IMG/VR virus record: IMGVR_UViG_3300033388_001919
Location: 1-39,005 of that record
Direction: 5' to 3' (one strand)
DNA length: 39,005 bases
Source of the DNA: a virus
The notes beneath the pieces are model-generated. The model saw only the letters and a list, made by a program, of their open reading frames with translations. It did no database searches and had not been told where the DNA came from. Position 1 is the stretch's first letter, and the number at the start of each line of letters is the position of its first letter. Both the position numbers and the translations under genes were made by a program. Positions 22,231 to 29,357 of this stretch are shown here, piece by piece.

Positions 22231-22356
22231 TATTTTTAGAGAATGTATGCAGGGTATGCCAGCCGGTTAGAGCCGGTAAATATTGCAAAATCGTACTGAT
22301 TATTCAGACCAAAAGCGAACAAAAGTCAGAGCATATGCGTATGTTCTCTAAAAATA
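22231..22356 (+). ncRNA. Structured RNA candidate closed by a 20-bp stem
   Basis: Bases 22231-22250 pair with 22337-22356 over 20 contiguous positions if G-U pairs are allowed; the three non-Watson-Crick positions are all G-U. Inside are GCCGG-6 nt-CCGGU at about 22264-22279 and CUGA-UUAU-UCAG at about 22297-22308. G-U pairs in a stem point to selection on RNA. It fills the gap between the head protein and a zinc protein. It is not a tRNA or a known motif that I recognise. Confidence 0.6.
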
Positions 22357-22363
22357 TGAATAT

Positions 22364-22546
22364 ATGCTTAAACTAATAAAAGGCGATAACAAGCCGCTCC
22401 CCATAGTCGAATGCCCCAAATGCGGCGGCGTGTCATTTATCGAGGTGAGGCATACAAAGCACAGGACTGGTAAGCGAGTGAGCAAGGGCGTGAAAGCGGA
22501 TGCTTGCGTGACGTGTTTAATTAAAGGTGAGTTGGTTACGATATGA
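22364..22546 (+). CDS. Small zinc-ribbon protein (60 aa)
   Basis: CPKCGG at residues about 17-22 and CVTC near the C-terminus form a four-cysteine zinc ribbon. Between them is a basic loop RHTKHRTGKRVSKG. The stop overlaps the next ATG. Its position in the head operon is odd for such a protein; a regulator or cofactor is possible. Confidence 0.7.
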   Translation: MLKLIKGDNKPLPIVECPKCGGVSFIEVRHTKHRTGKRVSKGVKADACVTCLIKGELVTI

Positions 22547-23730
22547 GCACAGACCAAAATTACAGAACTCTGGGCAGTGGCGATTTAACGCTAGATGCTT
22601 GGGGTCAGCAGATAGTCGCTAATAGATTTTCACTGTTCCATGGGTTGTTCACGTTTGATATTCCGCCTACTTTGTTTAGGGTAGAAGTTGATGATGTGGA
22701 AGGGGATGTGCTTTCGTCATCAAGGGTTAGCTCAGTTGATGGTGCCTTGAATATAGATACAGACGGGACTAGCGGTCAGGTTGTCATTCTGGAGTCTCGT
22801 AGGCATCCAAGATACCAGCCAAATAGGTCTCATAGCTACTCTGCGTCAATCGGGATTGATAATCCGACAGAAGCAGCGGTGCAGGATTTTGGGCTGTTCA
22901 CAAAAACAAACGGTGTCTTTTTCAGATGTAAAACAGATGGTGAGTTGTATGCCTGTGTAATGAGTGGTGGCGTTTTAACCCACGAAGAGCTTATCACCTT
23001 GCCAGATGAGTTCCCTGATGATTTTGATATATCAAAAGGCCAGAACTATGATATTCAGTTTCAGTGGCGCGGCGTGGGTAACTTCTATTTTTACATTCAA
23101 AACCCAAAAACAGGATGCTCTAAAATAGTGCATAAGATAGACTTACTTGGAGTTCTATCTACCGTTTCAATGGAAAATCCAGCGTTACCTATTGCATATA
23201 GAGTGGTTTCTTTTGGTGATCCAGGTCTTATGTGGTCTGGGTGCTGCGACATTACAAGCTCAGGCGGAAATGCAGATAGACAGCAATATGGTGAGTATTC
23301 AAATAATAGAACCGTGACCGCTGGCGGCTCCAATATGGTGCTTGCTTTAAGAAACCCTAACCTAGCGCCATCAGGCGAGATAAATACAAGGGATTTAATC
23401 CTTGCTAGAGTCTCGATAACGGCAGGCGCTAAGGCGACCTTCAAAACATATCTAACTAGAGATGAGACCGCGATCGCTGGTGGTGCATGGGCAGCGGTTA
23501 AGCCCGGTAGCTTTGTTGAGGCGAACACAACGGCTACGTCTGCCGATATAACAAAGATGCAGGAATTCTCAACATTTAGAGTTGCTGCAAACCTACCACT
23601 GATTAAAGATAACCCATCTAAAGACTTGATCGACTTCGTTGGAATACATGGAGACATCATTGTTATCGTCATCACTTCTGGAAACAATATAAATGCAGAT
23701 GCAGGAGTAGAATGGGGGATCGAGATATGA
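22543..23730 (+). CDS. Putative virion structural protein (395 aa)
   Basis: Lies between the head protein and the scaffold. A beta-rich protein: LFTFDIPPTLFRVEVDDVEG, SYSASIGIDNPTEAAVQDFG and a C-terminal block of threonine/alanine-rich strands. The N-terminal LFHGLFTFDIPP motif recalls proteins in other siphoviruses with no assigned role. It could be a head fibre or decoration; location is the main support. Confidence 0.6.
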   Translation: MSTDQNYRTLGSGDLTLDAWGQQIVANRFSLFHGLFTFDIPPTLFRVEVDDVEGDVLSSSRVSSVDGALNIDTDGTSGQVVILESRRHPRYQPNRSHSYSASIGIDNPTEAAVQDFGLFTKTNGVFFRCKTDGELYACVMSGGVLTHEELITLPDEFPDDFDISKGQNYDIQFQWRGVGNFYFYIQNPKTGCSKIVHKIDLLGVLSTVSMENPALPIAYRVVSFGDPGLMWSGCCDITSSGGNADRQQYGEYSNNRTVTAGGSNMVLALRNPNLAPSGEINTRDLILARVSITAGAKATFKTYLTRDETAIAGGAWAAVKPGSFVEANTTATSADITKMQEFSTFRVAANLPLIKDNPSKDLIDFVGIHGDIIVIVITSGNNINADAGVEWGIEI

Positions 23731-23768
23731 TGAGCAAATCAACGGCTAAAAGAAAAAGATTTAACTAA
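23727..23768 (+). CDS. Very short basic ORF (13 aa)
   Basis: ATG overlaps the preceding TGA (ATGA) and encodes MMSKSTAKRKRFN. The coupled start is the only support; it may be untranslated. Confidence 0.25.
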   Translation: MMSKSTAKRKRFN

Positions 23769-23802
23769 CGCGGCAAGGTCGCATATTACGAGGTAATAAA
23801 AA

Positions 23803-24492
23803 ATGGCATTAGATCAGGAATTTTTAAAATCAATCGGGCTTTCAGAAGACGATGTTATGGCGAAGCTAATAGCGAAATCAACTGAGGACGAGGCAGGTCT
23901 TGTCAGCAAAAGGGATGAGCTGCTTGGAAAAAATGCAAGCTACAAAGAGAACCTTGCTAAATTTGAAGGCGTTGACGCTGATAAGTACAGGGAGATGCTA
24001 AAGCAGATTGAAACCATTGACGAAAAGAACTTGATGGACAAGGGCGACTTTGAGAAGATTCGAGAAAAGCTATTATCTGGCTTTGATGATGAGCGCAAGG
24101 CATTCACTGATAGCGAGACAAAGTTACGCTCGCAGCTTGAAAGCATGATGATTGATGCAGAAGCAGCAAAAGCCGTTGGTGAGGCTGATGGCAATCTCAA
24201 ACTGCTGATGCCCATAATTAAGTCTCGCGTTGCAATTGTTGATGACAATGGTAAACTTGTGATACAAATCAAGACAGAAGGCGGTGATCCTGCAACAGAT
24301 AAAGAAGGGAAGCCACTAAGTATTGCTGGATTGATGGATGAAATTAAAGCGGATGAGTCGTATTCTGGCGCGTTTGCATCATCTGGGCTGAGTGGAGCAG
24401 GGGCAAGGCCATCTGTGAAGAGCGGCAAAGTTGATACAGAGAGTAAAGTTATAGACGGTGGTTCTAAAATGGCCGCCGCTAATCGTCGCTAA
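23803..24492 (+). CDS. Scaffolding protein
   Basis: 229 residues, highly charged and helical (FEKIREKLLSGFDDERKAF; TKLRSQLESMMIDAEAAKAV), with a G/S/K-rich C-terminus. It directly precedes the major capsid gene. Such composition and position are typical of phage scaffolds that guide capsid assembly and leave. Confidence 0.83.
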   Translation: MALDQEFLKSIGLSEDDVMAKLIAKSTEDEAGLVSKRDELLGKNASYKENLAKFEGVDADKYREMLKQIETIDEKNLMDKGDFEKIREKLLSGFDDERKAFTDSETKLRSQLESMMIDAEAAKAVGEADGNLKLLMPIIKSRVAIVDDNGKLVIQIKTEGGDPATDKEGKPLSIAGLMDEIKADESYSGAFASSGLSGAGARPSVKSGKVDTESKVIDGGSKMAAANRR

Positions 24493-24512
24493 TCGTAGCG
24501 GCTAAGGGCTGT

Positions 24513-24613
24513 TAAGATTTAAGAATTAAATCCACGACATCCGTGGTCAGCTAGGCTGCAAACCTTTGGTAAGGCTAAAGGTAAACGGGAATAATCCCAT
24601 TTATTTTTAATAT
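24513..24613 (+). promoter_or_regulatory. Chain of four hairpins before the capsid gene
   Basis: In order: CCACG/CGTGG, CAGC/GCTG, ACCTTT/AAAGGT (9-base loop) and GGGA-ATAA-TCCC. The last is followed by ATTTATTTTT, as in an intrinsic terminator or attenuator. The element lies in the 139-bp gap between scaffold and capsid genes. It may tune the ratio of capsid to scaffold. Confidence 0.5.
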
Positions 24614-24631
24614 TACTGGAGGTTTATAGCT

Positions 24632-25561
24632 ATGGCTATGACACTATTGGAACACGACAAACTGTCACCCGCAGATGACTTTAAGACGGGTGTTGTCGAA
24701 TTATATGCAGGCTCGTCTGATGTGCTTGCAAACCTGCCGTTTGAGAATATCAATGGTAGTGCTATGAAATATAATACCGAGGAAACTTTACCCGGTGTCG
24801 CTTTTCGTGGTGTAAACGAAGATTACACAGCATCTACTGGTGTAATTAACCCTCAAACCGAATCACTGACCATCTCTGGCGGAACGCTAGACGTTGACCG
24901 CTTCTTGTCAATAACTGGCGGCGAGAGTGCCGGAGATCGTCATCAACGCATGAAGGTTCGCGCATTATCACTGCACTGGACTAAAAAGTTCATCAAAGGT
25001 GACAGTGAGTCTGACCCGCGTGAGTTCGACGGTCTACAGGCAAGACTGATAAATGATCAGCTTATTGCCGCTGGCGGAACTTCTGGTGGCGACGCCCTAA
25101 GTCTTGCTAAGCTTGATGAAGTTGCGGATCAGGTTCTAAACCCTACTCACTGGATTATGAACAAGACTATGAAGCGCCGTTTAACACAGGCCGCGCGTAA
25201 TACGTCTGTCGGTGGTTTTATTACTTATGAGCAAGATATGTTTGGTCGTAAGCAGGCGTTCTATCAGGGTATGCCGATTCTTACTCTTGATCTTGACAAC
25301 GAAGGTTCGGCGATTCTCCCGTTCTCTGAGGCCAATCCCGGTGGCGGAACTGCTGCGTCAACATCAATCTACTGCGCGAGCTTTAGCGATGATGGCGTGA
25401 CCGGCATCCAGAACGGCGGTATTGAGGTTGATGATCTTGGCAGAAGCGAGTCAGGCACGTCAGACCGCAAGTTCATCGAGTGGTTTTCATCTATTGCAAT
25501 CTATAATGGCCGAGGCGCAGCGCGTCTTAACGGCATTACAGATGCAGCAGTAACAGTTTAA
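24632..25561 (+). CDS. Major capsid protein
   Basis: 309 residues, GGAGG before the ATG. MAMTLLEHDKLSPADDFKTG, GVAFRGVNEDYTASTGVINP, LSLHWTKKFIKGD, and WIMNKTMKRRLTQAARN match HK97-fold capsid proteins of small siphophages. It follows the scaffold and precedes a decoration protein. Confidence 0.87.
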   Translation: MAMTLLEHDKLSPADDFKTGVVELYAGSSDVLANLPFENINGSAMKYNTEETLPGVAFRGVNEDYTASTGVINPQTESLTISGGTLDVDRFLSITGGESAGDRHQRMKVRALSLHWTKKFIKGDSESDPREFDGLQARLINDQLIAAGGTSGGDALSLAKLDEVADQVLNPTHWIMNKTMKRRLTQAARNTSVGGFITYEQDMFGRKQAFYQGMPILTLDLDNEGSAILPFSEANPGGGTAASTSIYCASFSDDGVTGIQNGGIEVDDLGRSESGTSDRKFIEWFSSIAIYNGRGAARLNGITDAAVTV

Positions 25562-25574
25562 GGAGGTATGAAAA

Positions 25575-25970
25575 ATGACTAATCGAGTATCTAAAATCTA
25601 TGATTCTGCTTTAGCTTTGCGTGTATCTGGTTCTGCTGAGTCATCTACAGCATCAGAAACAGGCGTTGAGTTTGCAGTTCGCAACATTGGCGCTTATAAG
25701 GCTGTTATTAACTACAGTGGCAAGGTTTACACCAATGAGACTTACATCTACACCATTGAGGTGAGTGATGTGGTTGGTGGCACTTATACTGCTATCGCTA
25801 CAATGCCTGATATTGGCGACAACGGCTCAGTTGCTGGCACTCTTAACATTCCTTTGAATGGCAAGATTGCGGAAGAGCTGGACGTTGATTCAGCGTTTAT
25901 CCGCGTGACCGTGACAATCACAGGTTCTGCCCCTGGCATTGACTATGATTGTTTCCTAACCAAGGAGTAA
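25575..25970 (+). CDS. Putative decoration protein (131 aa)
   Basis: Small beta-sandwich-like protein (AVINYSGKVYTNETYIYTIE; FIRVTVTITGSAPGIDY), strong AAGGAGG site. Immunoglobulin-like appearance and its place after the capsid gene suggest a head decoration protein. Confidence 0.68.
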   Translation: MTNRVSKIYDSALALRVSGSAESSTASETGVEFAVRNIGAYKAVINYSGKVYTNETYIYTIEVSDVVGGTYTAIATMPDIGDNGSVAGTLNIPLNGKIAEELDVDSAFIRVTVTITGSAPGIDYDCFLTKE

Positions 25971-25973
25971 AGC

Positions 25974-26114
25974 ATGGCTATTGTAATTGATAAGAAAGGT
26001 AAAGAGCTGAAATGCGAACCTGTAGACGCTAAGGAGCTTATTGCTTCTGGCGAATACACGGCTCCAAAGGCTGATAAACCAAAGAAAAAAGCGGCTCCAA
26101 AGGCTGATAAGTAA
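25974..26114 (+). CDS. Small lysine-rich protein (46 aa)
   Basis: MAIVIDKKGKELKCEPVDAK with a tail APKADKPKKKAAPKADK, repeating APKADK. AAGGAG before the ATG. Placed between decoration protein and connector; similar short proteins occur there in other phages. It ends just before a terminator. Confidence 0.65.
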   Translation: MAIVIDKKGKELKCEPVDAKELIASGEYTAPKADKPKKKAAPKADK

Positions 26115-26120
26115 CTAGAC

Positions 26121-26148
26121 GGGGCGGGTTAATCTCGCCCCTCTTTTT
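26121..26148 (+). terminator. Rho-independent terminator after the capsid genes
   Basis: GGGGCG (26121-26126) pairs with CGCCCC (26136-26141), followed by TCTTTTT. It ends or attenuates the head transcript before the connector and tail genes. Confidence 0.8.
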
Positions 26149-26159
26149 AGAGAATTATT

Positions 26160-26516
26160 ATGGCATTAGTAGTTGAAGATGGCACAGGTTTAAGTAATGC
26201 AGAAAGTTACATATCTGTAGCTGATGCTGACATTTATATAGCCGCCTACAAAGGCGCTGATGCTACGTGGGACGATGCAACAGACGCTGCAAAGGAAATA
26301 GCAGCACGACAGGCCACGCAGTACATAGACGGACTTTATAACTGGATTGGCGAACCGGAAACATCAACGCAGGCGCTAGATTGGCCTCGTAACTATGTTT
26401 ACGATGAGCTTGGCTATGCAGTGGATGGAATCCCAACGAATTTAGAGCAGGCAACTGCTGAGGTGATGTTTTTAGTTATTGGCGGAACGTCTTTAACTCA
26501 ACACGCGAAAAAGTAG
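26160..26516 (+). CDS. Head-tail adaptor, DnaT-like family, frame interrupted
   Basis: MALVVEDGTGLSNAESYISV, then WDDATDAAKEIAARQATQYI and LDWPRNYVYDELG identify the DnaT-like adaptor family that joins the portal to the tail. The 0-frame stops at 26514-26516 after QHAKK, but the family's C-terminal strand (VDVIEVEYEIGASNQP) continues in the -1 frame to a TGA at 26627-26629. Full protein would be about 156 residues. Confidence 0.78.
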   Translation: MALVVEDGTGLSNAESYISVADADIYIAAYKGADATWDDATDAAKEIAARQATQYIDGLYNWIGEPETSTQALDWPRNYVYDELGYAVDGIPTNLEQATAEVMFLVIGGTSLTQHAKK

Positions 26517-26629
26517 ATGTGATTGAAGTGGAATATGAGATAGGTGCAAGCAACCAGCCATCATTCACAGTAGTCAGTAGATTATTGACTGATTATGTTC
26601 ATTCATCAGGTAGGACGCAGCGTGGCTGA
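26513..26629 (+). other. -1 frame continuation of the adaptor gene
   Basis: This frame encodes the missing C-terminus and stops exactly where the next gene's GTG lies (GTGGCTGA overlap). The join is at a run of five A (GCGAAAAAG). G-AAA-AAG is similar to but not the same as the A-AAA-AAG slip site of dnaX. It may be a programmed shift, a mutation or a sequencing indel. Confidence 0.6.
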
Positions 26630-26981
26630 TTTTTACGATGGACTAGTCATAGTAGCGGCTAATTTATTAATTGATAAGGGGCAAGTGGTGACATTTAGCC
26701 GTGAGGTAGGCGGCACTTTTGATCCAGTGCTTGGCAAAACAAGTGGTGCGACAACTACGCCATGGGCTGCAAACGCGGTAGCTTTGAGTTATAGCAATGC
26801 TGAAATAGATGGAACGGTTGTTCAGAAAGGCGATGTTAAGTTGGTATCAGAATATACCACCACAGAACCTCAGCCAGACGATACATGCACGGTTGATGGT
26901 GTGGTTTACAGAGTGATGAATAATGAGCCTATAAGCCCAGCTGGAACGACAGTGATCAATAAGGTTCAACTGAGAAAATAA
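26622..26981 (+). CDS. Head closure protein candidate (119 aa)
   Basis: I choose GTG 26622 (MADFYDGLVIVAANLLIDKG) rather than ATG 26595, since the former overlaps the adaptor extension. YRVMNNEPISPAGTTVINKV at the end resembles phage head-closure proteins. Coupled to the following gene (TAATG). Confidence 0.68.
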   Translation: MADFYDGLVIVAANLLIDKGQVVTFSREVGGTFDPVLGKTSGATTTPWAANAVALSYSNAEIDGTVVQKGDVKLVSEYTTTEPQPDDTCTVDGVVYRVMNNEPISPAGTTVINKVQLRK

Positions 26982-27295
26982 TGAGCTTCTCAGGCGATAT
27001 TGAAGCATTTACTAAAAAGACAGAGGTTATAACTCTGTCTGTATTTAAGAAAGTTAGCTTTGATGTATTCGGGCGCGTTGTTAGAAGAACACCGGTTGAC
27101 ACTGGAAGATTAAAAGGCAATTGGCATATAACGCCAAATATCACGCTTGGAAAGCGTGTGTTTATCTCTAATAACTTGCCTTATGCCCAAGCAATTGAGG
27201 ATGGGCACAGCAAGCAAGCCCCTGCCGGAATGGTGAAAGTGACTGTAGCCGAATTCCTTCCTATTGTGAATAAAGCTGTGAGGATGAACAGGTAA
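26981..27295 (+). CDS. Tail completion protein, HK97 gp10-like
   Basis: 104 residues. VVRRTPVDTGRLKGNWHI and DGHSKQAPAGMVKVTVAEF are the signature of gp10/minor capsid connectors that fit head to tail. Start overlaps the previous stop, and its own stop overlaps the next ATG. Confidence 0.85.
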   Translation: MSFSGDIEAFTKKTEVITLSVFKKVSFDVFGRVVRRTPVDTGRLKGNWHITPNITLGKRVFISNNLPYAQAIEDGHSKQAPAGMVKVTVAEFLPIVNKAVRMNR

Positions 27296-27720
27296 TGTCA
27301 GATACATTCACAGATATTAAAGCAGCTCTAAATACACAGCTAAATGCTATGACTGGGAAGCCCCCTATTGCTTGGCAAAATTACGGCTACGAACCAATAA
27401 AAGGAACACTATATATCAGGCCAACAGATTTAAGCGGAGATTTTGAGCAGGTGACGCTCGGCGCAGGTGGGCAGGATCAAGTAACAAGTATTTATCAGGT
27501 TGATATATTTGCTCCATCTGGAGAAGGCTCGGGAACATCGACAGCTATGGCTGAATTAATAGCTAATCAATTTAAACGCGGAGCATATCCTGCATACGGA
27601 GGCGTTATACTAAGGATTAAAAGCGTAAGCCCTCCAAAAGAGGGGGTAAACGAAGATACTGGGTGGTATCATACATTCATAGAAATAACTTATACAGCGA
27701 TAACAGACGCGAGGACATAG
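27295..27720 (+). CDS. Tail terminator protein
   Basis: 141 residues; MSDTFTDIKAALNTQLNAMT and WQNYGYEPIKGTLYIRPT followed by QVDIFAPSGEGSGTSTAMA fit the DUF4128/gpU-like tail terminator that caps the tail tube. Position after gp10-like and before tail tube fits. Confidence 0.8.
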   Translation: MSDTFTDIKAALNTQLNAMTGKPPIAWQNYGYEPIKGTLYIRPTDLSGDFEQVTLGAGGQDQVTSIYQVDIFAPSGEGSGTSTAMAELIANQFKRGAYPAYGGVILRIKSVSPPKEGVNEDTGWYHTFIEITYTAITDART

Positions 27721-27721
27721 C

Positions 27722-28663
27722 ATGGCAACAACAGCAACAGGCTCAAGACATTCGATGGGATTCATTGCAGAATCCTCTTATGGTTCTACGCCGTCAACAC
27801 CAGCATTTGCAGACATTCGACATACGAGCTGCAATCTTGGATTAACTAAAAGTGAGCTTGAATCGGCAGAAATCCGAACAGATCGCCAAATAGCCCATTT
27901 TCGGCACGGCAATAAATCAGTGGCAGGCGATATTGGTATTGAATTGTCTTATGGTACATTTGATGATTTCCTAGAGGCTGCTTTATGTGGCACATGGGAT
28001 ACTGATACGCCGTCAGCAGGAATTGACCAGCTGCAAGCAGGGGTAACGCGTAGAAGCTTTACTGTTGAACGTAAATTCGCAAATTTAGATACCCCTGAAT
28101 ATCATCGTTATACAGGTCTTGAGATTAATACGTTAAATTTAACTGTTGCTCCTGATGCGATGATCACGGGAACATTTGGAGCGATTGCCCAAGATTATGC
28201 AATTGACACCTCTATTGTGTCAGGTGCAACTTACCCAGCTGCAACTACTACGGAGCCATTTGACTCGTTTAGCGGAACAATTAATGAAGGGGGTTCGCCT
28301 ATTGGCTCAGTGACCGCTATCGATATGACATTGGAGAATGGATTAAACCCGTTGTTTGTTATCGGTAGCGCTACCACTGATTTGCCCTCTATTGGCAAAT
28401 CAAGAGTAACAGGGAATCTCACTGTGTTTTTCCAGTCAAAAGCACTGCTTGATAAATTCATTAATGAGACTGCATCTAGTTTAGTCTTTGTGCTTTCTGA
28501 TCCAGCTGGAAACACTTATGATTTCACATTCCCAAATATTAAATACAACGGCGGTCAGCCTGATGTAGATGGAGAGGGTGAGGTTACTATATCTCTGCCA
28601 TTTATCGCTCTATATGATTCCACAGAAGGCTCAAACATTACAATTGAAAGGAACCCTGTTTAA
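27722..28663 (+). CDS. Major tail tube protein
   Basis: 313 residues. MATTATGSRHSMGFIAESSY, ESAEIRTDRQIAHFRHGNKS and FDDFLEAALCGTW are familiar from phage tail tube proteins of the long form, with a further beta domain in the C-terminal half. Overlaps the tail chaperone start (TAATG). Confidence 0.88.
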   Translation: MATTATGSRHSMGFIAESSYGSTPSTPAFADIRHTSCNLGLTKSELESAEIRTDRQIAHFRHGNKSVAGDIGIELSYGTFDDFLEAALCGTWDTDTPSAGIDQLQAGVTRRSFTVERKFANLDTPEYHRYTGLEINTLNLTVAPDAMITGTFGAIAQDYAIDTSIVSGATYPAATTTEPFDSFSGTINEGGSPIGSVTAIDMTLENGLNPLFVIGSATTDLPSIGKSRVTGNLTVFFQSKALLDKFINETASSLVFVLSDPAGNTYDFTFPNIKYNGGQPDVDGEGEVTISLPFIALYDSTEGSNITIERNPV

Positions 28664-29034
28664 TGGATATTGAATACCTTTACACTGTTGATGACCATGA
28701 GTCTGGCGCTGAAATGCAGGTCAATGGCCCTAATGGGAAGCCGTTAGATATGTTTATTACCGTTGCTGGCGTTGATTCTAAGCGATGGCGCAAGGCTTTG
28801 CATAAGGGGATGAGCAAGAGAATAAAGAAATCAGGCGACAGTGATGACATTGAGGCTGAGTCATTAGCTGAGGCCATTCTCGGATGGCGCGGCTTTATGA
28901 GCGACGGAAAAGAACTTAAGCATTCCAAAGCTCAGGCCAAGAAATTACTCGTTAATGCCCCATATATTGCTCTGCAAGTCGATAGGTTTATAGCAAACCG
29001 CGCAAATTTTACCAAAGGCAAGGCGACAAGTTAA
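28663..29034 (+). CDS. Tail assembly chaperone, short form (G-like)
   Basis: 123 residues: MDIEYLYTVDDHESGAEMQV and EAILGWRGFMSDGKELKHSK, as in phage G proteins. Near its end a slip site A-AAT-TTT at 29004-29010 would shift some ribosomes to the -1 frame, making a G-T fusion. The ratio of G to GT is important in tail assembly. Confidence 0.83.
   Translation: MDIEYLYTVDDHESGAEMQVNGPNGKPLDMFITVAGVDSKRWRKALHKGMSKRIKKSGDSDDIEAESLAEAILGWRGFMSDGKELKHSKAQAKKLLVNAPYIALQVDRFIANRANFTKGKATS
29004..29010 (+). other. Programmed -1 frameshift site
   Basis: A AAT TTT fits X-XXY-YYZ in the gene's zero frame. The downstream -1 frame is open from here to 29357. Confidence 0.75.
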
Positions 29035-29357
29035 CGTCCTTTGCCGAGTGGTATTTTTACGCGAATAGTTATGATAGAAGCCATCAGATACCGAAATGCA
29101 AGCCAGTTACTAGGCTTGCGCATTGGGAGCAAGTTAAAAAGTCATCTGGTATTACGCCGGAAGGATTATTAAATAAGCAGGAGCTGCCTGAAAAAATAGA
29201 ATATTTATGGTTGGCTTATTTAGATATAAAAAAAGGATGTGAGAATATAATGTATTCAGACCTTGATCATTATCAGAATGTGATAGGTGCAAGCTTAACG
29301 CCCTGGGAGGCTTCATTAATGATTGATATAGATTTAATAAGGCGCAGACATGGCTGA
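29010..29357 (+). CDS. Tail assembly chaperone, T-part of frameshift product
   Basis: The -1 frame has no start of its own at its head but encodes TSFAEWYFYANSYDRSHQIP, WLAYLDIKKG and LTPWEASLMIDIDLIRRRHG. It ends eight bases into the tape-measure gene. Made only as an extension of the upstream chaperone (about 239 residues in all). Confidence 0.82.
   Translation, partial: YQRQGDKLTSFAEWYFYANSYDRSHQIPKCKPVTRLAHWEQVKKSSGITPEGLLNKQELPEKIEYLWLAYLDIKKGCENIMYSDLDHYQNVIGASLTPWEASLMIDIDLIRRRHG

Noticed and set aside
26508-26514. A canonical dnaX-type slip site in the adaptor gene
   Set aside because: The site is G-AAA-AAG, not A-AAA-AAG, so a programmed shift is not certain; reported as a question instead.
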